Of a stretch of 64,000 nucleotides of DNA, positions 1-8,646 are shown one piece after another; positions within the stretch are counted from its first letter, which is position 1, and every line of letters begins with the position of its first letter. This DNA comes from Rhineura floridana (lineage: Eukaryota > Chordata > Lepidosauria > Squamata > Rhineuridae). The notes beneath the pieces were generated by a model, which was not told the origin of the DNA, ran no database searches, and saw only the letters and a list, made by a program, of their open reading frames with translations. The position numbers were made by a program, and so were the translations under genes. Location of the stretch: contig NC_084482.1 in NCBI RefSeq assembly GCF_030035675.1, forward strand, positions 218,325,943 to 218,389,942, read 5' to 3'.

Positions 1-1031
1 GTAGCAGTGGGATACAAACAAAAGAGAGTCCCTAAAAAGTGGTGTGATTGTAAAGGAATAACAAACAAAGATTACTTGTGAGTGTGTGACAAAAAGTGTG
101 TGAGCTCCGAGAAACATGGCTGAGTTCATGAAGATGAAGAGAGAGGAGCTGGTGGAAAAACTTTTCAGAAACTGCCAGATACAGACAGGGAGGTCTTTTG
201 TGGAGCTAGGGACAAAACTGATGGACATATTTGGAAAATGGCTGACAAGTGCTAAAGCTCAGTCTGTGGAGGAGGTGAAAAACCTCATGATATTAGATCA
301 GTTGTACCAACAATTACCATCAGAAATTAGATTGCTGGTCAAAGATCATTCCACTAAGTCTGTGCAGGAAGCAGCAGAGCTGGCAGATCATTTTACCTCA
401 AACCGAACTGGTTGGATGGGAAAACCACAAAGAGATTTTAAACCAAGACCAAAAAGATGTAGCACCACAGAGAGTAAACGCTCCAATGAAATCAGAGGGG
501 CACAGGACACCTCAGTTTGGGTCTGTGTTTCCTAAAATGGAGGAGAAACTCTGCTACAAATGTGGTAAGGCAGGCCATCTCTGTTTTCAATGTGAGAATA
601 TAAACCCCATCAGTAATCCTGTTCAAGGAAGAACAGTGAAAAGTGAACTGAGAGAGGGAGAAACGAAGAAAATACAATTCTGTCAAATAAGCTGATCAAA
701 TGTTCAAGATTTTGACTCAAGCTAAGAAGTATGTGTGGAAGGGTCAAAATATTGGGCTTTGCTGGACACTGGTGCTGTTCAGTCCTTACTGAGGCCAGAT
801 TTGATAAGATCTGAAGAAATTTTACCTCAGGAAAAATTGGTAATCCAAGGTGTGAGAGGTGAGCCAGAAAGCATTCCCAGCACCTTGTTGTTCTTCAGCC
901 AGGTGATGTTCAGCACCGGGGGACAGAAGTGGTCCACGAAGCAGATGAGGATGATGGGGTCCCCCAGTTACATGGGATTTCTAGGGTACACCACTGTTGA
1001 TGAAGGAGTGACTGTAGAAGAAGATGGATAG
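1..1031 (+). mobile_element. Ty3/gypsy-type fossil (Gmr1-like) with SCAN-like gag
   Basis: Part of an old Ty3/gypsy retroelement, entering from the left window edge. The parts in order are a gag segment from about 116 that resembles the SCAN fold (helical capsid C-terminal type, with LDQLYQQLPSEIRLLV), a CCHC zinc knuckle near 557 (CYKCGKAGHLCFQC) and an aspartic protease start near 765 (WALLDTGA). The SCAN domain of vertebrate zinc-finger proteins is known to derive from Gmr1-like gag, so the resemblance fits this family. The element is broken, with several breaks, and pol beyond the protease is not seen. No LTR is visible at either end here. It is moderately old: domains are readable but frames are degraded. 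Confidence 0.75.
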
Positions 1032-1048
1032 TGGACATCATAGATTAT

Positions 1049-1760
1049 TGGAATCATAGAATCATAGACTTGGAAGGGGCCTATAAGGCCACCAAGTCCA
1101 AACCCCTGCTCAGTGCAGGAATCCAAATTAATGTACACCTGACGGGTGGCTGCCCAGCTGCCCTATGAAGGCCTCTCGTGTTGGAGAGCCCCCCCCCAGT
1201 CATTGGTTCCACTGCCGTACTGCTCTAACAGTGAAGAAGTTTTTTCTGATGTTCAGCCAAAATCTGACTTCCTGTAACTTGTTGGAACACATGGTTCAGT
1301 TTGAACTGGTGGGTTGGGTCTGCAAAGGGTTATTAAAAGGGTAGGTAGAGAGGAGACCTCCTGATTCCTAGGCTGTACCTATCCTTTGATCTCCTGCTGA
1401 CCCTTCCTGTGTAAACTGATATTCTTAGGATGCTGACTGCAGTTTCTTGTTTCTTCTTCATTCTCTTTGTCTGCCTCTCTCCTCACATAGCAGGAGGGCA
1501 AAGAGTAGGCTTAGTGTTTGCATCTCCAACTTAGCTGGTAAGCTAGATGTAGAACTCTTTCCTCTCAAGTAGGTACTTCCAGAATAAAGTAGTTATTTCT
1601 TATTTTGAAGCTTAAAGTCTCAGTGTGACTAATTCCAGGGAAGGTATAATCTTCAGCAAGGATTCAAACACAGAGAAATCTCACTCAGGCACTTCTTTGC
1701 TTCTCTGCAACATAACTTGAGCCCATCATTTTGTGTGATGTGTGTCCGGAACCTCATTCC
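1049..1760 (-). mobile_element. CR1 LINE 3' end, split by a solo LTR
   Basis: The minus strand carries the 3' end of a squamate CR1. On the plus strand it starts with the reversed ATTCTATGATTCTAT-type tail at 1049 and then follows the usual text (ggaaggggcctataaggcc, then ttggagagccc). The match breaks at 1279 and resumes at 1713 with aacttgagcccatcat. The gap holds an LTR. No coding part survives. The boundary beyond about 1755 is unclear. Confidence 0.8.
1280..1712 (+). mobile_element. Solo LTR inside CR1, 5-bp target duplication
   Basis: A 433-bp sequence interrupts a CR1 copy. It begins TGTTGG and ends GCAACA, giving TGTTG/CAACA inverted ends. It is flanked on both sides by taact (1275-1279 and 1713-1717), the size of target duplication made by gypsy and copia integrases. 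An AATAAA signal near 1583 places the LTR on the plus strand. The text after the signal (aagtctcagtgtgacta) resembles the LTR family found reversed at 4.2, 43.2, 45.5 and 56.7 kb. There is no internal region, so it is a solo LTR, younger than the CR1 copy. Confidence 0.8.
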
Positions 1761-2028
1761 TCACTGAGCAGCCACGGTGTGACCCTCGCAGTCCCGGTCA
1801 GAAGCACAATCTCCTCCAAGGCCTGGCATTTCTGGTCCTCCATGCCTCTCCCAGGGAGCCATGCTCATCAACTCCCAGTTTATGCCATTCCATCCTAGTA
1901 TGAGAAGTTTCACCTCCCCCTCCCAGTGCATGAAATGGGATGTGGATTCATTTCCCCAAGTAGCCCAGCCTGTGCCAACACTTTCCCTAGAGCCTGCTGC
2001 TCCTGTTCCGCATTCTGTGTTATCATCT
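1761..2028. other. Unassigned sequence between two CR1 pieces
   Basis: Non-repetitive sequence lying between a reversed CR1 piece and a forward CR1 tail. A 104-codon minus-strand frame crosses it but resembles no family I recognise. It could be old unique DNA or an unrecognised repeat. Confidence 0.3.
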
Positions 2029-2098
2029 GCATTGAGCAGGAGGTTGGACTTGATGGCCTTATAGGCCCCTTCCAATTCTACTATTCTATGATTCTATC
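2029..2098 (+). mobile_element. CR1 LINE 3' tail
   Basis: The final roughly 70 bp of a CR1 copy: ttggacttgatggccttat, then the tail attctatgattctat. This is a typical heavily 5'-truncated insertion. Confidence 0.8.
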
Positions 2099-2369
2099 TA
2101 GACAGGAATATCTTGGAAGAAATGGCCTGAAACATCACCTGAACACAGGTCAGGCAGTCAGGAAGCTGCAATTAAGCCCCGATGGGCTGAGACCAGAGCT
2201 CCACTTCCTCCACTACACACACAAACACAAACATTGTACATTAGCTAGAGCCAGTTTTCCTCACACATGAAGGCTAGAGCAGGGTTGGCCACACATCAGG
2301 CTCCTCAAAGGGACTTTGGTTTGTGCACTAGAACCCTAAGAGCTGCCAACCAGTGACAGGTGCTGAAGA

Positions 2370-2484
2370 CTTTATTATTATTATTATATTCATTATTATT
2401 ATTACTACTACTTCTTCTACTACTACTTCTACTACTACTTCTTCTTCTACTACTTCTTCTACTACTACTTCTTCTACTACTACA
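2370..2484. repeat. Compound trinucleotide microsatellite
   Basis: A run of (ATT)n that changes into mixed (ACT)n and (TTC)n. All frames across it are low-complexity and not coding. Confidence 0.95.
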
Positions 2485-2890
2485 CTGGGTGCACATTTTG
2501 AGCCTGGGAATTTGCTTTCAGGACCAGAACTGAACTGGCTTCTCAGTCCTTTCACTCAAAAGTCATCTCCTGGTTGAATTCCCCCCCCGACATTGAGCCC
2601 CCACCTGGCCTGGCCTCCAGCATCAACAACCAGATCATGTGGAGGCTGAGGAAGGGACAAGGCTGAGCCTCTTTTGCAAGAGAGTGGAGACCAGGAATCT
2701 CCCTGCTGCTCCTGCTTTTAGCTTGGCCACTAATAATGAATGCTAATTTAATTGGTGGAGGGAGATCAAGAAGGCAGGTAGATCCTCTCATTTGGACCAT
2801 CAGGTGACAGGGCATGTGTCTGTCAGGGGAAGACCAGCTAAATCTGGCATGTGTCTGGTGGGGTGAGAAAGAGGGGGATTCCCACCCCTC
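2485..2890. other. No recognisable feature
   Basis: No gene or named repeat recognised here or in 2099-2369. The sequence borders the MHC pseudo-exon and may be its old intron. Confidence 0.4.
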
Positions 2891-2896
2891 CGGTAC

Positions 2897-4228
2897 CGTT
2901 CTGGGCCCGCATCTGGTTGCTGCACTTGATCAGGATCTCCATGTTCCTCTTCATGACTGCCATGTTGGCCAGGGCACCATGCACATCAAAGCTGACCCAG
3001 CTGGCATAGTCGGGCAGCCCTCATATGTTCTGCTTCGGGGCCCTGTCATGAATCCCCACCGTCAAGGCGCCAGGACCATGCATCAGACCCAATTCCCAAC
3101 CTTAGGGCAATGGGACTGGAACCAAAAATATACCAATTCACCCTTGCCAAGGCTGTGTAATCCAACACCAACCCTGCAAGGTAGAAGGTAGGCTGCCACC
3201 ACCCCTGTTACTGGTTCAACTCAGAGCTAGGGGATCTCTGAGCCCAGACACTGGGCAAACCAAGGTCCTAAAAGACAAGAGCCAAACTTACACTCCTTGT
3301 CAGGAAACCTCTGGTAAAACCCCACAAATCAGAATTAAGCTTTTAACTTCTTTTTCCCTCTTTGGTAGTTGCGTAGCTGCATGGCCAAAGCAATGGACTT
3401 AGAACTACCCTTTACCATCAATGAACACACCAGGTTAAATAGAAGTAGCTTTATTTAAAATATATAAGTGCACATAAAATATAGCAGCAAGTAATCCTTT
3501 CAGACCATACACCCAAACAAGGGTTTAGGTACAGACACGAGAGTTCAAATACACAACATGAAAATAGCAACCTTTTCTAACCTAATACTTACACATGAGG
3601 TAGATGGTTGAAGTGGCTTCTCTCCTAAGAGAGATTGGCGTCAGGCTTAAAGCAGTGGAACCCTGCATAGGTTACCTCCCATAGGCAACACTCCGAAGGA
3701 ACCTTAGAGAACCTTCCTGAGGGAACAAAAGCTATGGGTCTCTAGCCCTATACTTAAGGAAAGGAATCCTAACGGTCCAGGATTAACTGACCAATCAGGA
3801 ATTGACTGATGTAACCCCTTTCTAGATGTTTCTCACTTTTGCGCGCCTTCCAGGCCCCCCTCCCAACGGTGTTTCAACTTCACAGGCCAAAACGACCTTG
3901 GGTGCTAGGCACTTGCTAATCAGCATAGATAGCCAGGTGTTTTGTGTTTAGGCTTCTCCTTAACTGCCTTCAGCTGGAAACCAAAACTTAAGATGTTATT
4001 CTATCAGAGGCCTGTCTTTTTCTAACGGTTAAGACTCCCAGAGTTCCTTGCATGAACCAAGATATTACTTACGATATTTTTAATAACTCATGAACATATG
4101 CAGGTTCATGACAGGCCCAGTCCACATACAGGAGCTCTTCCTCATCAAAGTCCTGCAGGAACTCCTTGGACATCTTTGAAGCGAAGCTCTCCTGGAAGAA
4201 GGTTAGCTGCACCTCCATGTCCTCCAAT
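2897..4228 (-). pseudogene. MHC class II alpha-chain exon 2 (alpha-1 domain), dead and split by an LTR
   Basis: The minus strand from about 4228 encodes TFFQESFASKMSKEFLQDFD, then EEELLYVDWA. After the LTR (3044-4113) it continues LPDYASWVSF, DVHGALANMAV and NMEILIKCSNQ, ending at a GT donor at 2896/2895. This aligns along its length with class II alpha exon 2, for example the HLA-DRA stretch EFMFDFDGDEIFHVD and GALANIAVDKANLEI. In the family this exon builds half of the peptide-binding groove. Two faults show it is dead: the conserved Trp of the VWRL position is a TGA stop, and a 1,070-bp LTR sits in the exon. Sequence right of about 4228 is LTR-derived, so the exon start is lost or displaced. 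No other class II exon was seen. Divergence within the fold leaves open a DM-like or non-classical lineage. Confidence 0.75.
3044..4113 (-). mobile_element. Solo LTR inserted in the MHC exon, 5-bp target duplication
   Basis: A 1,070-bp LTR with 9-bp inverted ends (TGTCATGAA/TTCATGACA), flanked by ggccc on both sides (3039-3043 and 4114-4118). A reversed AATAAA near 3450 places it on the minus strand. The right end and much of the body resemble the LTRs at 12.5-20.5 kb and 49.7-51.8 kb, so they appear to be one family. No internal region is present. Confidence 0.85.
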
Positions 4229-4660
4229 GGAGTGTGCCAGTGTGTGTGTGCGTTTACCTAAGAAAGCAGGCTTTTACCCTGCATTAGGATCACTGAGACT
4301 TAAGACTCAGTAAAATAAGAAAAGCTACTTTATTTATAGAAATACATAGTAGATAGAAAGGCCAACCTAGTTCTAACTAACTAACTAAGTTGGAGGCACA
4401 ATGCCTAGGCTTGGGAGGTGCCCTCAAGGCTAGGAGAGAGAGAGCAGAGGCAAAGGTGTCTCCTCTCTCTCAGACAGTGGAAGAAGATAGGAAAGGGCAG
4501 AAGGAAGAGGGGCAGGTAAGCTTCCCAAAGACATATCAGTGCATTCAAAGGAAGCTAGCCAGGGCATCACAGGTAAAGGTAAACAAGCCTGTCCATCTGT
4601 AGGACCCCAACTCTATCTCCCCTCTGGAACAGAAACAAAAGAACAAAACAGGAGATGCTC
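4229..4660 (-). mobile_element. LTR fragment, recurrent family
   Basis: Recognised by repeats elsewhere in the window: cttttaccctgca, aagacttagtaaaataaga, the ctaactaacta run, then ggaggcacaatgcctagg. Reversed, it has AATAAAGTAGC followed by a U5-like stretch, so the LTR lies on the minus strand. Related copies lie at 7.8, 43.2, 45.5 and 56.7 kb, and more distantly at 1.3-1.7 kb. Frames through it are not genes. Confidence 0.7.
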
Positions 4661-5037
4661 TTGCCCCACTTCCATCAAAAAATGGGAGTGGATGCAGAAT
4701 ATGGAGATATTGTGGGGGAAATGACTGAAGAGAGGTCTGCATCTATAATCCCTCTGTGTCTTGTCCCAGCTGTGGAGGAAGGAGCACTCTGTGTGTGTGT
4801 GTGTGTGACATTATCTATTTTACTGCAGGTAAAAGCAGGTAGAGCATTTCCTATTTCCAGTTGCCCCTCCCACTCTGAGGTCTGGTCTCTCTCTCTCCCC
4901 ACCCCATCCCAGTCCGCACTTAATGCTGTGTTATGGTCCTCCCTCATCTCACCACTTTGGAGCCAAGGGCTAATAGTCCTCCTAGTGACGCTTTGTCTGC
5001 CTTCCTCCCCATTCCAGAATCCAGGCTGAGAAGAATC
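4661..5037. other. No gene seen; short (GT)n at about 4788-4808
   Basis: Plain sequence with one short GT run. A 124-codon frame here is low-complexity and has no family resemblance. Confidence 0.5.
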
Positions 5038-5111
5038 TCCTACCTGGGAGACCAGGATTCAAATTCTCACCCAGCCATGAAGCCCACTGGGTGACCATGG
5101 GACAGTCACTG
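5038..5111 (+). mobile_element. tRNA-derived SINE fragment
   Basis: The text accaggattcaaattctcac followed by agccatgaagcccactgggtgacc matches the head of the SINE seen more fully at 42.5 kb. It abuts the copia fossil and adds a spurious tail to that reading frame. Confidence 0.55.
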
Positions 5112-6160
5112 TCTCCAATGACACATATTCCCCTGCATTGTCAGATCTTATGATCTGTGGTTTTCTGCCAAATTTGTTGGACACAATCCTAACATAGTCC
5201 TTCAGTTTTTGAAGTACTTGACTTTTCTCCTTTAGGAGATACATGGTAGTATATCTGGAGAAGTCATCTATAGAAGTCAGCATGTATAAATTTCCACCTT
5301 GGAAGGGCACTTTCCTTGGCCCACAAAGATCAGTGTGGATTAAATCTAGAGGCTTTTTGGTTTTCCTCTCACTTTTATTAGGAAATTTTGGTTCCACACT
5401 GTTAATTTTAACACAGCAGTCGCAAGTCTGAGTGCAATTGCACTGTCTCATTTTAATGCTTCTTGCCAAATTCTCTTTTTCAAGAGCAGTTACTCTAGCT
5501 AAGCTGGCATGTCCCATCCTTCTATGCCAGATATGCAAGCATTCAGAATTGCTGGTTTCCTTGACCACATTTGAAGGCATAGTTTCAATATATTCTAAAA
5601 TTAAAAGTCCATTTTTCAATTTTGCAGTGCAACTTATTCCTCCTTCATCTAGAACATGGCAAAATTCTCCACTCATATGGAGTTCACCTCCAAATTTCAT
5701 AATTCTTGTCGCACTTATTAAATTGTTTTTAAAATCTGGAACATAAAGACATTCCTTAAGTTCCATCTCTCTTTCCCCATCGGGGACTTTGCATAGCAAT
5801 TCCACTATACCAATTCCTTTACAGAAGAATTCCTGTCCAGACGCTGTAAGTATCTTTTGCTTGTGACTTTTAAAACTTTTAAACAGGTTTTTATCAATTA
5901 CAATATGCGAGGTGGATCCTGAGTCAATTAAAAATCTGCTTTTGCAATCATCCTTGCCCTGATCAGACATGTAACAGCTATAAGTCTCTGTTTTCTGCTT
6001 TCTTTGTCTCTGTTTAAAGTTGGTTTGCCTGGGGGCTTCCCTTACTTCAGCTGGCCATTTGAAGTCAGGCCTCACTCCTGTCTGCTTTGGAGTTTTGCAT
6101 ATGAAACCCCTGTTGCTGTGTTTGTCTATGCCCTACTGTGGATTTGGGTGATGACACATC
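5112..6160 (-). mobile_element. Ty1/copia-type pol fossil (protease and integrase)
   Basis: The minus strand carries an open stretch of a Ty1/copia polyprotein. Parts in order are an aspartic protease (FLIDSGSTSH), the pre-integrase region with its His/His and Cys/Cys zinc site (HIWHRRMGH, then CDCCVK), and the start of the integrase core (LIHTDLCGP, DDFSRY, RSDNAGEY). Sequence text differs clearly from the copia element at 57-60 kb, so this is a second copia family. It is a fragment without LTRs in view, cut on its 3' side by a SINE. The long open stretch suggests moderate age. Confidence 0.85.
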
Positions 6161-6180
6161 CGTTGTCCCTTTCATGTCTG

Positions 6181-6545
6181 CTAAGCATGCAAATGATCAG
6201 ACCTGCTTTTATCCTCCTTCCCCTCTCCTCTCCCTTCCTCCTCTCCCTCTTTCTTCTTCCTCCCCCCTTGCCCACTCCAGTTCTCCCTCCCCCGATCAGT
6301 TTTACCTATCCTAAGCATGATTGCACGGGGGTAAATCGCACTGAACTCAATAAACATGCAAATGATTCAAACCTGTCCTCCTCCCCTCCCCCTCCTGCCT
6401 GCTCCCATCCCAGTCCTCCCCTCTGCTTTTTTCCCCTCTCTCCTCCTGTTCCTTCTCCTCCCCTCTCCATCTCCTGTGGTCAGTTTCACCTATCCTAAGC
6501 ATGATTGCAGGGGAGTAAATCCCACTGAACTCAATAAGCATGCAA
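6181..6545. repeat. Tandem repeat, 170-185 bp units
   Basis: Two full units and the start of a third. Each unit begins near catgcaaatgat (about 6189, 6357, 6541), runs through a pyrimidine-rich tract (cctcctcccctccccc type), and ends with cctatcctaagcatgattgc and then ctgaactcaataa. Spacings are about 168 and 184 bp. Nothing is coded; frames are proline and serine low-complexity. Confidence 0.85.
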
Positions 6546-6624
6546 ATGATCAATCCATTCTCAGCAAGCTTGCACAGGATTCCATTTCTTACCTCCTGGA
6601 TTAAAAAGCAGGAAAATTCACTAA

Positions 6625-7745
6625 TAGTCAATCAATCACAGTTTATTCGACCAAATGGTCACCATAGAAACATAATAAAATCAAACCGTATGATACATGG
6701 CAAATAAATATTATATAACACTTTAAGACAATTAAATAAAAATAAGTTTAAGATAAATAGAGAGATCTCAAAACTATGCATTTCTAATTGACTTTCCTAT
6801 AGCTCGAGCATGAGTTTCAGCTGTATAGTGATATTCATCTCAAAAAATTAGGATGACATCAGTTTATCCAATTTAAGATTTATTGTATTGCACTATTTAA
6901 ATTAAAAAGACTTTTTAGAGTATTGCACCTTAAATTTTGAGCAGCCACGGTAAACTTTGCTACTTGTGAAGTGATTTTTGGAGATGTATCACCTAGGAGG
7001 TATTCCAGCCAGAAATATTCATGTTCATGTGAGAGAGGGGCCAGTAAGGGAATAATTAGCTGTTGCGATTTAAGAATGTACCTATAGCCCACAGATATTT
7101 CTAGTTCGAATTTTAGGATAATGGTAGTCAACCATGCGGTAATAAATGATGCCATTGAGGGAGAATGTTCCTCCGCTCCTTCTTTAATTCCTCTAAAACG
7201 AACATTTGAGCGACATGCGAGGTTTTGTAATTCCTCAAGCTTATTTTTGATAATTTGATTTTCCCGCTTTAGAATTGAAAAGTCCTCTGCATTTGTTAGG
7301 CCCAAACCTAAAGCCTCCGATGCTGAGGCTGCTATGTTATCAAGTCGCTCACCAAATGCCTCAATTTTATCTTGTAAAGGCTTCAGGGCAACATTCCAGC
7401 TATCTTCCATATCTGTTTTAAAGAATTTTAATTGAGCCATCAAGTCTTCTCTTGATAGTGGGGCATTAGCTCCTATCTCTTGAGGTGTCATCTTAGCTGT
7501 CCTTGATTGGCCTGGAGCCATATTGTCTAACGCAGGCTTCTTAGCTGCACTTGGGCCGTCTGTGTCTAGTGGCTTAAAATAGCCCGTTAAATCTCCTTCT
7601 TTATTTCTAGGAGGGGTCGGAATCATTCCCAGAGGGGTTTCAGAGTTTTCAGTGAGTCTTTAGTGCTATTTTGGGGTTGTTTTAATCCAGGGGGAAGCAG
7701 AGCAGGGAGATTAGGCAGCCATTGCACAGCTCCACAAGTCACGCC
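6625..7745 (-). mobile_element. Short chimeric LINE: L1-like ORF1 start joined to another LINE's ORF2 tail
   Basis: A minus-strand frame of 248 codons (7626-6880) has two parts. Residues 1 to about 185 look like an L1/Tx1-type ORF1: a basic N-terminus, a coiled coil at about 70-135, and the RRM start CRSNVRFRGI. From about residue 190 the protein changes to QQLIIPLLAPLSHEHEYFWL and EYLLGDTSP, which matches the ORF2 C-terminus of the LINE at 13.1-19.0 kb (QQLIIPLLTPFPHKPEHFWM). The 3' UTRs of both end in GGTCGAATAAA. The joint keeps the frame open. It may be an internally deleted copy or a template-switch product, and could be moved in trans. No target duplication was resolved. Confidence 0.7.
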
Positions 7746-7754
7746 CCCGCAACT

Positions 7755-7917
7755 CCTGTTTTGTTCTTTTATTTTCCAGAAGGGAGATAGAGTGATCTTT
7801 ATCTGGGATACTCTGACTGACTTCCTTCCTTGTAAACTAATATGCTCAGGGAAGCTGATCTGCTCCTCCTGCTTCAGCCCTTTCCTCCCTTCCCTTCTCC
7901 ACTGTATGAGAGAGAGA
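7755..7917 (+). mobile_element. LTR fragment at the 3' side of the ZNF exon
   Basis: Same family as 4229-4660 but in the opposite orientation: tcctgttttgttcttttatt, then cttccttccttgtaaactaa and cccttctccactgtatgaga. It continues after the 7918-8596 LTR at 8597-8646, where it meets the end of the zinc-finger exon. The same arrangement occurs at 45.84-46.0 kb. Confidence 0.7.
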
Positions 7918-8596
7918 TGTGAGGCGTCCTTCCCTGGCTCTCCCTGTCAGGTTCCTACCTGCTCGTGGTTACTGCCTGTCTCTAGGCACCACCAGGGACT
8001 CCACCAGTCCAGACCGCACTCTCTTATGGTTTACCTATCCGCTCTAGCACAGATCTCAACAGATCCCCCTGCTAGGCAACCACCAGTAACGTCCCAATAT
8101 TAGTATTCCCAGAGACTCTGAATACTGGTATTGTTATTCTCTTTACCGCTGCCACCATTTGTTACAGTTCCCCTTCAGCCCTGGTCATTACCTTACCCTC
8201 CCTTCTGGTCTGTGAAACCCCAGCCAAGGATCAGGCCTTTGGTAAACCAAATTAAGTATTTATTACAGATAACAAAGCTAACAAGATTAACAAGATTTCT
8301 TCTTAAGGCACATAAGCATATGGTTTTACTCAATACTAATCCGAACTCCACCTCCCTCCTTCTCCACTCTCTCCTGGCAAACAACTCTCTCAAACCCCAC
8401 CAAGCAATCCACTCAGTTCTCTTCTCCCCCCCGATTCCACTCTCACTCTTCCTTTTATACATTCAGCCATTTTAAACACTCAGCCAATCATCTCGCATTC
8501 TACTGCCCATTCACTCCCCCTCCTCTTTCACTCCACTTACCATGTATCTTCTAAAACAACAACACACCATATATACATTAATATAGGAACATCACA
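7918..8596 (-). mobile_element. Solo LTR inserted into the older LTR fragment
   Basis: A 679-bp insertion with 5-bp inverted ends TGTGA/TCACA. Comparison with the second ZNF copy, where the flanking text gagagagaggagacac is continuous, fixes its limits. Flanks agaga and ggaga look like a 5-bp target duplication with one change. Reversed, it has a TATAAAAG box and AATAAA, so it lies on the minus strand. Confidence 0.7.
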
Positions 8597-8646
8597 GGAG
8601 ACATCTTTGTCTCTGTTCTCTCTCTCCTGAGCCAAGAGTGCAACTC

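Noticed and set aside
1761-2075. 104-codon minus-strand frame as a host exon
   Set aside because: No recognised family, no clear splice sites, and its first part crosses a CR1 tail.
2305-2577. Ser/Thr/Arg and Val/Ile repeat frames
   Set aside because: Translations of the trinucleotide microsatellite.
3044-4113. Non-autonomous DNA transposon with 9-bp terminal inverted repeats
   Set aside because: Ends are TG...CA with a 5-bp duplication and an AATAAA signal, which fits an LTR better than a MITE.
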